Source: Gemmatimonadales bacterium (lineage in GTDB: Bacteria; Gemmatimonadota; Gemmatimonadetes; Palauibacterales; Palauibacteraceae). Taken from it: a stretch of 15,809 nt of DNA. Position 1 is the first letter of the stretch. Every line of letters starts with the position of its first letter. Below the pieces are notes generated by a model. That model did no database searches and had not been told where the DNA came from. It saw nothing but the letters and a program-made list of their open reading frames with translations. Where the stretch lies: contig JAUWDL010000003.1 of assembly GCA_030608825.1 (NCBI GenBank), positions 1-15,809 on the forward strand, written 5' to 3'. The position numbers were made by a program, and so were the translations under genes. Positions 1 to 7,718 of the stretch are shown here, one piece after another.

Positions 1-989
1 GCCCCCATCGCCTTGCGTACGCCGATCTCACGGGTGCGCTGCGTCACCGACACGAGCATGATGTTCATGATCACGATCCCGCCGACCACCAGGGAGATGG
101 AGACCAGGCCGGGCACTGCGGCGAGAAGTATGTTGTTGATCGTCTCCCAGGCGCTGAGCAGCCCACTCGACGTCTGGAAGTAGAAGTTGTTCTCCTCCCC
201 CGGCCTGAGCCTACGGCTTATGCGAAGCGCCTCTTCGGCCGCGTCCATCGCGACCTGCATCTCGTGCTCGTTGTTGGTCTTGACCGAGATCTCGAGGACG
301 CGATCCCGCTTGCGGCTCAGGGTCTGGTTGTACGTCTCGTAGGGCATGAGGACCGCCGCGTCCCACACGTTCCCGAGCAGCCCACCCTTCCGCTCGAAGA
401 CGCCGACTACCTCGTAGCGGTGGGCCTCGAGCCGGATCTGCTTCCCCAACGGTGACCCGGCGGGGAAGAGCTTCTCGGAGATCTCCGGTCCGATCACCGC
501 CACTTTCAGTCCGCGCTGCTGATCGAGGGGCGTCAGTCCGCGCCCTGCCTCGATCTTCCAGCCCTGGACGTCCTGGTAGTCCTCGGAACCGCCGATCACG
601 CGGACGTTGCGACGCCGGCGCTGGCCGTGCCAAACCTCGCTCATCCGCCTCGCATCCCGATAGGCGAGGTAGCGCGCGTCCGGGACGGCTCTCTTGAGAG
701 CTTCGACATCGTCCAGGTCCGGGTATGGGTTCCGGTTGAGGCGCCGACGCTCTTCCGCTGACTGGTTCCCCGTTTGGACCGTCGGTCGCCGGACGACCGA
801 GAAGGTGTTCACCCCGAACAGGGAGCCCGCGAAGTCTTCCTGGACGTATCGATTCATGCCCTCGACGACGGTGATGACGGCGATGAGGAAGGTGATCCCG
901 ATGACCACGCCGAGCAGTGAGAAGAGGGACTTGAGCTTGTGTGCCCAGAGCTGGGTGAGCGCGACGCGGAGCGCTTCGAAGATGCTCAT
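1..989 (-). CDS. MacB-type ABC transporter permease (FtsX domain), 3' end outside window
   Basis: Inner-membrane permease of a MacAB/LolCDE-type ABC system, which couples cytoplasmic ATP hydrolysis to movements of a periplasmic domain. Translation from ATG at 989-987 gives 329 residues before the window edge. A first membrane helix spans about residues 22-43, followed by a periplasmic MacB core domain of about 240 residues. A second helix (about 291-313) then runs into the conserved cytoplasmic turn TREIGVRKAMG. The family normally has two more helices and about 400 residues, so roughly 70-80 residues lie outside the window. The start is supported by a GGAGG Shine-Dalgarno (complement of 996-1000) with a 6-nt spacer. 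The gene lies 18 bp after the ATPase stop, so the two are almost certainly cotranscribed. No ATPase domain is fused to it, unlike E. coli MacB. The substrate cannot be told from sequence. Confidence 0.93.
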   Translation of the reverse strand, partial: MSIFEALRVALTQLWAHKLKSLFSLLGVVIGITFLIAVITVVEGMNRYVQEDFAGSLFGVNTFSVVRRPTVQTGNQSAEERRRLNRNPYPDLDDVEALKRAVPDARYLAYRDARRMSEVWHGQRRRRNVRVIGGSEDYQDVQGWKIEAGRGLTPLDQQRGLKVAVIGPEISEKLFPAGSPLGKQIRLEAHRYEVVGVFERKGGLLGNVWDAAVLMPYETYNQTLSRKRDRVLEISVKTNNEHEMQVAMDAAEEALRISRRLRPGEENNFYFQTSSGLLSAWETINNILLAAVPGLVSISLVVGGIVIMNIMLVSVTQRTREIGVRKAMG

Positions 990-1007
990 CCCAAGCCTCC
1001 GACCCGA

Positions 1008-1754
1008 CTAGCCTTCGCTAACGACCGGTGGGGCCGCCGAGGCGAAAGGCGCCGAGGTTAGCGTGGCGTCGCTCGATGCGACCATGCCGTCCACGAGCGT
1101 GATGATCCTCTGGGCGAACTCGGCGATGTCGTGCTCGTGCGTGACCATGATGATGGTCTGGCCTTGGCGGTGGAGGTCGACGAAGAGCGACATGATGTCG
1201 GCGGAGGTCGAGGAATCCAGGTTTCCCGTCGGCTCGTCGGCCAGGAGGATCGAGGGTTCGTTGACGAGGGCGCGCGCGATCGCGACGCGCTGGCGCTGAC
1301 CGCCGGACAGCTCATTGGGCTGGTGCTCCATGCGGTCGGCGAGGCTGACGAGGTCGAGGGCCCGGGCGGCGCGCTCACGCCGCTCGGCCGCCTTCACGCC
1401 CGCGTAGATCAGGGGCAGCTCCACGTTGTGCAGCGCCGTCGCCCGGGGCAGGAGGTTGAAGGTCTGGAAGACGAAGCCGATCTCCCGGTTCCGGATTCGG
1501 GCCAGCTCGTCGTCCTCCAGATCCTGCACCGGACTGCCGTTGAGGATGTACTCGCCCGCCGTCGGGGTATCCAGGCACCCGATTACGTTCATGAGTGTCG
1601 ATTTGCCGGAGCCGGAGGGCCCCATCACCGCGATGAACTCGTTGCTTTGAATCTGGATGTCGACACCCCGCAGCGCGTACACGATCTCGGCGCCCATGTC
1701 GTATTCCTTGCTCAGGCCGCGGGTGACGATGACGGTCGGTGTCGAGGCTTCCAT
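1008..1754 (-). CDS. ABC transporter ATP-binding protein, LolD/MacB type
   Basis: Cytoplasmic ATPase of 248 residues that should power the adjacent FtsX-type permease. All nucleotide-binding motifs are intact: Walker [10 protein letters not shown] at 45-53, Q-loop Gln97 in [11 protein letters not shown], signature LSGGQ at 149-153, Walker B ILLADEP at 169-175 with catalytic Glu174, D-loop GNLD, and switch His206. The motif spelling ([34 protein letters not shown]) is typical of the LolD/MacB/FtsE branch, which serves export of lipoproteins, antibiotics or peptides. The ATG at 1754 lies only 5 bp after the adaptor gene stop. That spacing indicates a tight adaptor-ATPase-permease transcription unit. 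The substrate is unknown. Confidence 0.96.
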   Translation of the reverse strand: MEASTPTVIVTRGLSKEYDMGAEIVYALRGVDIQIQSNEFIAVMGPSGSGKSTLMNVIGCLDTPTAGEYILNGSPVQDLEDDELARIRNREIGFVFQTFNLLPRATALHNVELPLIYAGVKAAERRERAARALDLVSLADRMEHQPNELSGGQRQRVAIARALVNEPSILLADEPTGNLDSSTSADIMSLFVDLHRQGQTIIMVTHEHDIAEFAQRIITLVDGMVASSDATLTSAPFASAAPPVVSEG

Positions 1755-1759
1755 GCGTT

Positions 1760-3055
1760 TCAGTTCTCGCTTCTGGCGCTTCGGTCGTCGTCCTCTTCGA
1801 TCTCGACGGAGGTCCCGTCCCGGAGCTCGCGGATCGCCTGATAGCTGCCCGACACGACCGTCTGTCCCTCCTCGAGACCGTCGAGGACCTCGAAGTAGTT
1901 GTCGCCGGTGACCCCGATCTCGACGGGCGTGAAGCGGACCACGCCGTCCTCCTCCACGACGTACACGCCTTCGATCTGCGAGGCATCCTTGCCCGCAAAG
2001 GGCGACTCGACAGCGTCGCCGTCGGCGGTCAGCTCGTTCTCGAGCAGCTCGAAGTCCTCTTCGTCGATAAGTGTCAGAGCGATGATCGGGATCGCGAGCA
2101 CGTCCTCGCGGGTGGCGGTCACGACATTCGCCGTCGCCGACAGATCGGGCCGGATGCCCTCCGGGGGATCATCCAGCGCGATCCGCACTTCGAAGTCGAT
2201 CGCCTGATCGCTGGCCGTCGAGGTCGCTGACGACACGGGACGAATGGAGCTGTTGCCGATCTTCGTCACCCTTCCCGCGAAGCGCCGATTGGGGAACGCG
2301 TCGATCTCGACCGCGGCCGAGTCGCCGATCGAGACCTCGGGCACGTCCGTCTCGTCCACCTCGATCACGGCCTCCATCTCCGAGAGGTCGGCCACGGTGA
2401 GCAGCAGGCTTCCGGGGTTGTTCATCGTGCCGACGATCGCCGTCTCGCCCTTCTCGACCGAGAGCCGCGTGATGCGGCCGGTCATCGGGGCCCGGATCAC
2501 GGTCTTGTCGAGCCGGTCACGCGCCTCGCTGACGCCGGCCTGGGCATTCGCCACGCCGTGCTCGGCGGCTTCCCAAAACGACTTCTTCACGTCGGCGAGG
2601 GTGACCGCCCGTTCGACCTCCTGATCGGTGACGAGATTTTCCGTCCGCTCCTTGAGCTGGCTCAGACGGTCGGCGTCGCGCCGTGCCTGGGTGTAGTCGG
2701 TACGCGCCTGGACCTCCCGCGCCCGCGCCTCGGCGAGCGAGGCCTCGGTCCGCTGCAGGGCCGCCTCGTACTGGGTCGGATCGATGGTGAGCAGGAGGTC
2801 GCCCTCGCGGACGTTCTGCCCCTCCTCGACGGGCAGCTGCACGATTCGCCCCGAGATGTCGGCACTGATGTCGACGGATCGCCTGGGCTCGATGTGGCCG
2901 CTCGCCCTTACCTTGGCGACGAGGTCACGTCGTTGGACGTCCTCGGCGCGCACGGTGACCGCTTTTTCGCCGCCGGCCATGACCGCTCTCGCCGCCAGAA
3001 CGCCAACGACGGCGACCACGCCGACACCGATCAGGATCTTCCTGCCCCGGCTCAT
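1760..3055 (-). CDS. MacA/HlyD-family periplasmic adaptor subunit
   Basis: Membrane fusion (adaptor) protein of 431 residues linking an inner-membrane transporter to the periplasm or outer membrane. An N-terminal membrane helix (about 7-28) acts as an uncleaved anchor. The first half of a biotinyl-lipoyl domain follows (about 55-92, [18 protein letters not shown]), then a coiled-coil hairpin (about 95-185) rich in Ala, Arg, Glu and Gln. Next come the second lipoyl half ([17 protein letters not shown], 188-204), a beta-barrel region and a membrane-proximal domain. Residues 329-362 form an unusually acidic insert, and the C-terminus is also acidic (EIEEDDD). Directly downstream are the matching ATPase and permease, so a tripartite MacAB-like pump is the likely role. 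A GAGGAG Shine-Dalgarno lies about 10 nt before the ATG. Confidence 0.92.
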   Translation of the reverse strand: MSRGRKILIGVGVVAVVGVLAARAVMAGGEKAVTVRAEDVQRRDLVAKVRASGHIEPRRSVDISADISGRIVQLPVEEGQNVREGDLLLTIDPTQYEAALQRTEASLAEARAREVQARTDYTQARRDADRLSQLKERTENLVTDQEVERAVTLADVKKSFWEAAEHGVANAQAGVSEARDRLDKTVIRAPMTGRITRLSVEKGETAIVGTMNNPGSLLLTVADLSEMEAVIEVDETDVPEVSIGDSAAVEIDAFPNRRFAGRVTKIGNSSIRPVSSATSTASDQAIDFEVRIALDDPPEGIRPDLSATANVVTATREDVLAIPIIALTLIDEEDFELLENELTADGDAVESPFAGKDASQIEGVYVVEEDGVVRFTPVEIGVTGDNYFEVLDGLEEGQTVVSGSYQAIRELRDGTSVEIEEDDDRSARSEN

Positions 3056-3147
3056 GCGCGTTCAGCTCCTCTATCTCTCTTCACCACACAGGATTCCCAG
3101 CCCGCTACCTTCTACGCCTCTCGGCCACGCCCGGTTTCAGCGCTCAG

Positions 3148-3846
3148 CTAAAAGAGGGCGGCGGTAACCGCCTTGACGACCACGTAGAGGGAGAGGATCA
3201 CGAGGGCGGCCGATCCCGCCGACGCCTTCGGGTAGAGCCTGCTCACGCCGATGCCCAGCACGACGGCCGCCCAGATGCTGAAGAGGTTGAGGCCGTGCAG
3301 GAAACCGTACAGGAAGCCCTCCTCGTCGAGTCCCGGCAAGAGGAGGTCGAGGCTCAGGGCGACGGTGGCGTCCCCCGCGGCGATCATCAGGGGGACGGTC
3401 AGCAGTCCCCCGAGCGTGGGGATGAAGAGCGTGTGCGTCGAGATGCTCATCGTCTGGGCGAACGAGGCTTCGCCTCCCAGGATGAGGCTCCAGATCAGGA
3501 GGACCAGTCCCGCGAGTACAACCGCCAGAATCGGAGTGAAGATGACGGGTCCTACGTAACGGAAGATCCCGGCCAATCGCATCGCGGCATCGATCTGCGC
3601 GGTCTCCGGGTTGTCCCCCAGCTGCTCTATCACGAGTTGTCGGATCAGCTCTTCCGGGATGATGACGTTGATGAGGAGGCTCACCACCATCAGGGTCAGG
3701 AGCGCTCCCATCCAGGCCGGTTTGGCCTTGAGCTTGTCGAAGAGCGCGGCCGGCGAGAAAAAGACCTGCGCGATGCGCGCCGGCAGTGAGGGAAGATCCG
3801 CTGCTTGCTCGGGCGCTCCGTTGTCGCCCGGAGACTCCTCGGTCAT
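3148..3846 (-). CDS. YIP1-family integral membrane protein
   Basis: Polytopic membrane protein of 232 residues. The soluble N-terminus contains the phrase RIAQVFFSPAALFDKLKAKPAW (about 24-45), which matches the start of bacterial YIP1 domains, where a conserved F-x-x-P precedes the first helix. About five hydrophobic helices follow, at roughly 47-63, 98-124, 140-158, 186-203 and 212-230. No catalytic residues are evident. Bacterial YIP1 proteins have no firmly established biochemical role. The gene sits 24 bp after the secreted-protein gene and 92 bp before the adaptor gene, so it may be cotranscribed with the export module. A helper or membrane-organising function is inference only. Confidence 0.78.
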   Translation of the reverse strand: MTEESPGDNGAPEQAADLPSLPARIAQVFFSPAALFDKLKAKPAWMGALLTLMVVSLLINVIIPEELIRQLVIEQLGDNPETAQIDAAMRLAGIFRYVGPVIFTPILAVVLAGLVLLIWSLILGGEASFAQTMSISTHTLFIPTLGGLLTVPLMIAAGDATVALSLDLLLPGLDEEGFLYGFLHGLNLFSIWAAVVLGIGVSRLYPKASAGSAALVILSLYVVVKAVTAALF

Positions 3847-3870
3847 GCCATCTGCCTCCGTCGAGCGTCG

Positions 3871-4617
3871 CTAGGGCCGCCGGCGGGCGGCCCACCCCAG
3901 AGTGGGAATTTCCACACGAAGGACGCGTCCATCTGCCGATGCCCACAGGGTATGGGTCTCGCCGCCTCCTTCGACCACGTATCGGCGTGCCGTGACCGTT
4001 TCCCCGTTTACAGGGACCGCTTCCTCCCCTTCATCACGAATGGTCGCACGAAACTGCCGACCCTCGGAGGGAACGACAAGGGAGAGCTGCTGGCCGCCGG
4101 AGCCCTCACGGAGGAGCCCCAGCAGAAGGAAGTAATGGTGTGCGAAGCCCCGCTCGAGGATGACGAGACCATCGGGAGCGACGAACTCCTTCACCCTCTC
4201 GCCCTCTTCTGATTCCGTCTGCATGCGCAGGCGGTTGGCGCGCCGAACACCGACGACGGAGCCGAGCGAGCCGCCGGAGGGCTTCAGCTCGTACCGATCG
4301 GGGCGATAGGACTGGTCGAGGAGCAATCGGACCTCGCCGGATACGATCCCGGCGGCGTCACGGCTCGATGTCACGCGCGCAACCGCGCGCACGGCGGCCC
4401 CGTCGCTCTGCACCACGAAACGCTCCAGACCGACCAGTTCGCCGTTGAGGAGGATTTCGTAGGTGCCCGCGTCCAGCTCCTCACCCCCCTGCGCGTGGAG
4501 GTCGGGCGCGGCGGCGAGGCAGCCCGCGGCGGTCAGGGCCAGCGTCTGGACCACGCCGGTCAGGGCCAGCGTCCGGACCACGCCGGTCCACGAGCCCACG
4601 GTACGTTCAAGCGACAT
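3871..4617 (-). CDS. Secreted/periplasmic protein of unknown function
   Basis: I do not recognise a defined family. The 248-residue product starts with a basic/hydrophobic segment containing an internal duplication (VVRTLALT then VVQTLALT). A stretch LTAAGCLAAAP follows, then LHAQGG, which fits signal peptidase I cleavage after HA near residue 42. The Cys in AAGC makes a poor lipobox because Ala, not Leu or Val, is at -3. The mature part is rich in beta-strand patterns (EILLNGELVGLERFVV, DRYELKP, VKEFVAPDGLVILERGF). It resembles in style the beta-sheet periplasmic proteins grouped under DUF3108-like families, but I cannot confirm membership. Its ATG overlaps the end of the creatininase-like gene by 11 nt, suggesting translational coupling. 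Confidence 0.75.
   Translation of the reverse strand: MSLERTVGSWTGVVRTLALTGVVQTLALTAAGCLAAAPDLHAQGGEELDAGTYEILLNGELVGLERFVVQSDGAAVRAVARVTSSRDAAGIVSGEVRLLLDQSYRPDRYELKPSGGSLGSVVGVRRANRLRMQTESEEGERVKEFVAPDGLVILERGFAHHYFLLLGLLREGSGGQQLSLVVPSEGRQFRATIRDEGEEAVPVNGETVTARRYVVEGGGETHTLWASADGRVLRVEIPTLGWAARRRP
4531..4584 (-). repeat. 27-bp tandem duplication inside the signal-peptide coding region
   Basis: Two adjacent 27-bp units, 4531-4557 and 4558-4584, differ at one base (T4547 against C4574). The difference gives Gln versus Arg in the protein. The unit is nine codons long, so the frame is kept and the hydrophobic segment of the secreted protein is duplicated as VVRTLALTG / VVQTLALTA. Four further bases (4585-4588) match the start of a third unit. 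Confidence 0.95.
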
Positions 4618-5350
4618 CCTGTCCGCCCTCCGCCCCGGATCCGAACAGTCCGCTTCCGATGTGGTCGATCAGGAACTCGAAAATGGCGCGTCCGGTCTCG
4701 GCAGAAGCGCGCGACGGCCTTCCCACGACGCCGATCGAGCCCGAGACGGGGACGGGCTCCTCGCCTGCGATCAGCCTTCGGAGCTTCCGCTCCTCGAGCA
4801 CGACGTCGCGGATCGCCTCCAACCGCACGAGCTCCGGTGCGAGGTGAAGCAACAGCGCAGTGGCGAGCTCTCCGGCGTGCTCCTTTGTGTGGGGCTGAGC
4901 GAGGAACGCCGACAGATCGATCGCGTGAAGATCGACCGAACGGATTCGAGCCGTCTCGCTGACGACCGTGGCCAGCGAGTACAGGTGCGGTCCGTAGCCG
5001 TGCCCGGTCATGAGGACCAGCTCCTCCACGCCGTGCGCCTCCCAGCAGCTCACGAGCTCGTTCAGGACCCGGTGCAGGGTCTTCCCCGAGAGGGTGGCCG
5101 TTCCGGCGTACTCGGCGTCCCGGGGCGATGCCGCCCCGAACGGGAGGGTGGGGGCCAGGAGGATGTCGTACCGGGCGGCGATCGCCTCGGCCAGTCGGGT
5201 GATGATCAGAGCGTCCGCTCCGAGCGGCAGGTGGGGTCCGTGCTGCATGCAGGTTCCCACGGGAAGGATGAGCCGGGGGTCGCGGCTCAGGTGCTCGGCG
5301 ACCTCGGGCCAGGGCAGCCGGTCGAGCCGCACGGCGGCGGTCGGCCTCAT
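4607..5350 (-). CDS. Creatininase-family protein with altered metal-site residues
   Basis: Member of the creatininase/amidohydrolase superfamily (creatinine amidohydrolase, FAPy deformylase and MftE-like peptidases), 247 residues from the chosen ATG at 5350. The family block LPVGTCMQHGPHLPLGADALI is at about 29-49, a GHG motif at 116-118 and KEHAGELATALLL at 156-168. His37, Asp46, His117 and His158 are kept. The Glu that normally precedes QHG is Met35, and the Glu of the usual HAGxxETS motif is Ala163. Those losses may impair or change metal-dependent hydrolysis. The frame stays open upstream to 5506 but that extension has no family similarity, so 5350 is preferred; GGAA lies just ahead of it. 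It is the first gene of the minus-strand operon and overlaps the next gene by 11 nt. Confidence 0.87.
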   Translation of the reverse strand: MRPTAAVRLDRLPWPEVAEHLSRDPRLILPVGTCMQHGPHLPLGADALIITRLAEAIAARYDILLAPTLPFGAASPRDAEYAGTATLSGKTLHRVLNELVSCWEAHGVEELVLMTGHGYGPHLYSLATVVSETARIRSVDLHAIDLSAFLAQPHTKEHAGELATALLLHLAPELVRLEAIRDVVLEERKLRRLIAGEEPVPVSGSIGVVGRPSRASAETGRAIFEFLIDHIGSGLFGSGAEGGQDVA

Positions 5351-5523
5351 CTCGCTTCCGTCGTAGCGGTCATCCCCATCAAGCTCTCCGTGTGGGCCGA
5401 GCTCCACAAGCGAGCCCGCTCCCGGCTTCTCATCTCCCGCACCGCGGGATGCTACCTTGAATAGTCCGCTCGGGACCGATGCACCCCGGATCGAGATCCA
5501 CGCCACGGGTACGAACGCACGCC
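5351..5523. promoter_or_regulatory. Divergent intergenic region between creatininase-like gene and ppa
   Basis: This 173-bp spacer must hold the promoters for the six-gene minus operon and for ppa. The only suggestive elements are a small inverted repeat CCCGC-ACC-GCGGG at 5436-5448 and a weak -10-like TACCTT at 5453-5458 on the plus strand. The latter has no convincing -35. No terminator or RNA gene is visible. Confidence 0.3.
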
Positions 5524-6051
5524 ATGGACTTCTACGAGATGCCTCCCGGCACCGAGGCCCCGGAGATCGTCAACGTGATCGTCGAGATCGCCAAGGGGAC
5601 CCGGAACAAGATCGAGTACGATCCGACCGACCGCGTGTTTCGATTGGATCGTGTTCTGTATTCGCCCGTCTACTACCCGGGAGACTACGGGTTCATTCCC
5701 GGGACGCTCTCCAAGGACGGGGATGCCCTGGACGTGCTCGTGCTCGTCACGGATCCGACGTTCACCGGCTGCGTGCTGCAGGCCCGTCCGATCGGCGTCC
5801 TCGAGATGCGCGATGAGAAGGGCTTCGACGAGAAGATCCTCGCCGTGCCGGCTAACGATCCGCGCTTCGATGAGATCTCCGATCTTTCCAATCTGCCCGA
5901 CCACCTGCTGACCGAGGTGCAGTACTTCTTCGAGGTCTACAAGGAGCTGGAGGGGAAGGAGACCGCGCTGCTCGGCTGGCATCCGAAGAACGTCGCGCAC
6001 GACTGGATCCGGCAGGCGATCGACCACTTCAAGGGCCTTCGGTCGATCTAG
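5524..6051 (+). CDS. ppa: Inorganic pyrophosphatase, family I
   Basis: Cytoplasmic Mg-dependent enzyme splitting pyrophosphate to two phosphates, which pulls nucleic acid, protein and lipid synthesis forward. The 175 residues match the usual bacterial family I length. Catalytic positions align with the E. coli numbering: Lys29 and Glu31 in KIEYD, Arg43, Tyr-rich YYPGDYGFIPGT (50-61), and the signature DGDALDV with Asp65, Asp67 and Asp70. DEKILAVP is at 102-109. An in-frame ATG at 5479 would add 15 residues with no family similarity, so 5524 (MDFYEMPPG) is chosen. Neither site has a clear Shine-Dalgarno. It is divergent from the creatininase-like operon. Confidence 0.96.
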   Translation: MDFYEMPPGTEAPEIVNVIVEIAKGTRNKIEYDPTDRVFRLDRVLYSPVYYPGDYGFIPGTLSKDGDALDVLVLVTDPTFTGCVLQARPIGVLEMRDEKGFDEKILAVPANDPRFDEISDLSNLPDHLLTEVQYFFEVYKELEGKETALLGWHPKNVAHDWIRQAIDHFKGLRSI

Positions 6052-6150
6052 CCCCCTGGCTGGCGGGTCCGGCTCGACGCGACGTGCCGGGGCCATCCTG
6101 CCGCGACGCGGGCTTGAGCCGAGGTTGATCGTCGGACCCACTCTCGGCAC

Positions 6151-7680
6151 ATGTTCCAGATCGTTCCGTCGGCCGCTCTGGTCGGTCTCGACGTGGTACG
6201 CGTGCGCGTCGAGGTGTCGATCACGCGGGGCACGCCTCTGATCCAGGTCGTCGGTCTTCCCGAAAGCGCCGTGCGGGAGGGGCGCGAGCGGATCAGGGCG
6301 GCTGCGGCGCAATTGGGCCTGCACGTGCCCGGACTCCGGATCACCGTGAACCTGGCCCCGGCCGACGTCCGAAAGCACGGCGCCGCGTTCGATCTGCCGA
6401 TCATCCTCGGCATCCTGGCCGCGTCCGGGGCCGTCCCGGGGGAGCGCGCCGGCCGCACCGTGATGCTGGGAGAGCTCGGCCTGGCCGGGGACCTCCGGCC
6501 CGTTCGAGGCGTGTTGCCGATCGCGATGCACGCGGCGAGCGAAGGCGATGTCGAGGGCCTCATCGTGCCTGAGGCCAACCTGGGCGAGGCTCGGCCGGTG
6601 AGCGGCATCGACGTGCGTGGTGCGAGATCCCTCGGAGAAGTCATCGAGTTTTTGAGGGACGGTCGCCCGCTACCATCGGCACGAGACGCCCGCTCGCAGC
6701 TTCCCGAAACCATGGCTGTCGACGAAGGACCGGATCTCCGTGACGTTCGTGGACAGGACCGGGCCAAGAGGGCGCTGGAGATCGCGGCCGCCGGCGGTCA
6801 CAACCTCCTCCTGCGAGGTCCGCCCGGGGCCGGGAAGACAATGCTCGCCCGCCGGCTCCCGACGATCCTTCCCGCCATGGACCTGGAGGAGAGCCTCGAA
6901 GTCACAGCCATCCACAGCGTGGCGGGACGACTCTCCTGCGGCGAGGTCGTGACCGCCCGGCCCTTCCGGGCGCCGCACCACACCATCAGCGAGGCGGGAC
7001 TCGTGGGTGGCGGTGCCGTGCCCAGGCCCGGCGAGGTCTCCCTGGCCCACCGAGGCGTCCTCTTCATGGACGAACTGCCCGAGTTTCGCCGCCGCTCGCT
7101 CGACGTCCTGCGGCAGCCTCTGGAGGAGGGCGTCGTCCACGTCGTCAGGGTGCGGGCGGCGGTGAGCTTTCCGGCCCGATTCCAGCTCGTGGCGGCCATG
7201 AACCCATGCCCGTGCGGCAAGCACGCGCTGGGAGCGGAGGAGAGCCCCTGCGAGTGCGACGAGGCCACGGTCCGGCGTTACACCGGCCGCGTCAGCGGCC
7301 CTCTGCTCGATCGTATCGACATGTGCCTGGACGTGCCGCCCGTACGTTGGCGGGAGCTGAGGCGGGAGCCGCGCGGCGAGCCGAGCGCCATCGTGCGGGA
7401 GCGAGTGATGGAGGCGCGCGAGCGGGCGACCGCCCGGTGGTCGGGAAGGGCGAACGCCGACATGGACGTCGGCGAGACGGGGCGCTTCTGCCGAACGAGC
7501 GGCGAAGCTGCGCGCCTGCTGCGATCCGCCGTCCAGCGGTTCGGCCTCAGCGCTCGTGCCTACCACCGGGTCCTGAGGGTGGCGAGGACCGTCGCTGACC
7601 TGGCGGGAGCCGGCGAGATCACGGCGACGCACGTCGCCGAAGCCGTTCAGTACCGGGCGTCGAGCCTGGCCAGTCGCTGA
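6151..7680 (+). CDS. comM: ComM/YifB-family Mg-chelatase-like AAA+ ATPase
   Basis: Cytoplasmic hexameric AAA+ helicase of 509 residues. In naturally transformable bacteria ComM drives branch migration of incoming DNA; elsewhere its role is less clear. The N-terminal ChlI-like domain shows SAALVGLDVVRVRVEV and VGLPESAVREGRERIRAA. Walker A GPPGAGKT is at about 223-230 (Lys229) and Walker B LFMDE has Asp307. A zinc-site-like pair CPC/CEC uses Cys353, Cys355, Cys367 and Cys369, as in the family. The C-terminal domain contains FGLSARAYHRVLRVARTVADL. The start MFQIVPSAAL agrees with family starts, although no Shine-Dalgarno precedes it. The gene stands alone between ppa (99 bp upstream) and a convergent QueD-family gene. 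Confidence 0.95.
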   Translation: MFQIVPSAALVGLDVVRVRVEVSITRGTPLIQVVGLPESAVREGRERIRAAAAQLGLHVPGLRITVNLAPADVRKHGAAFDLPIILGILAASGAVPGERAGRTVMLGELGLAGDLRPVRGVLPIAMHAASEGDVEGLIVPEANLGEARPVSGIDVRGARSLGEVIEFLRDGRPLPSARDARSQLPETMAVDEGPDLRDVRGQDRAKRALEIAAAGGHNLLLRGPPGAGKTMLARRLPTILPAMDLEESLEVTAIHSVAGRLSCGEVVTARPFRAPHHTISEAGLVGGGAVPRPGEVSLAHRGVLFMDELPEFRRRSLDVLRQPLEEGVVHVVRVRAAVSFPARFQLVAAMNPCPCGKHALGAEESPCECDEATVRRYTGRVSGPLLDRIDMCLDVPPVRWRELRREPRGEPSAIVRERVMEARERATARWSGRANADMDVGETGRFCRTSGEAARLLRSAVQRFGLSARAYHRVLRVARTVADLAGAGEITATHVAEAVQYRASSLASR

Positions 7681-7684
7681 AAGA

Positions 7685-7718
7685 CCCTGGTGGGTCGCCC
7701 TTCAGCGACCTGCCAGGG
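7685..7718. terminator. Interrupted 12-bp hairpin between convergent comM and queD-like genes
   Basis: CCCTGG (7685-7690) pairs with CCAGGG (7713-7718) and GGTCGC (7693-7698) pairs with GCGACC (7705-7710). The two stems are separated by a symmetrical TG/TG mismatch and the loop is CCTTCA. It starts 5 bp after the comM stop, and the stop codon of the convergent gene lies in the loop. Reading leftward it is followed by a short T-rich run (GTCTTTC); reading rightward there is no T tract. It could act as a bidirectional, partly Rho-independent terminator. Confidence 0.6.

Noticed and set aside
3871..4617. Lipoprotein call for the secreted protein based on Cys in AAGC
   Set aside because: The residue at -3 is Ala rather than Leu, Val or Ile, and a better signal peptidase I site (LHA before Q) lies about ten residues later. 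Lipidation is not excluded but is not supported.
4463..5464. A 333-codon plus-strand open frame opposite the creatininase-like gene
   Set aside because: The minus-strand frame has clear family motifs, and this one reads as a shadow with no motif.
5351..5506. N-terminal extension of the creatininase-like protein to 5506
   Set aside because: The extra 52 residues have no family similarity and would overlap the promoter region and any early start of the divergent ppa.
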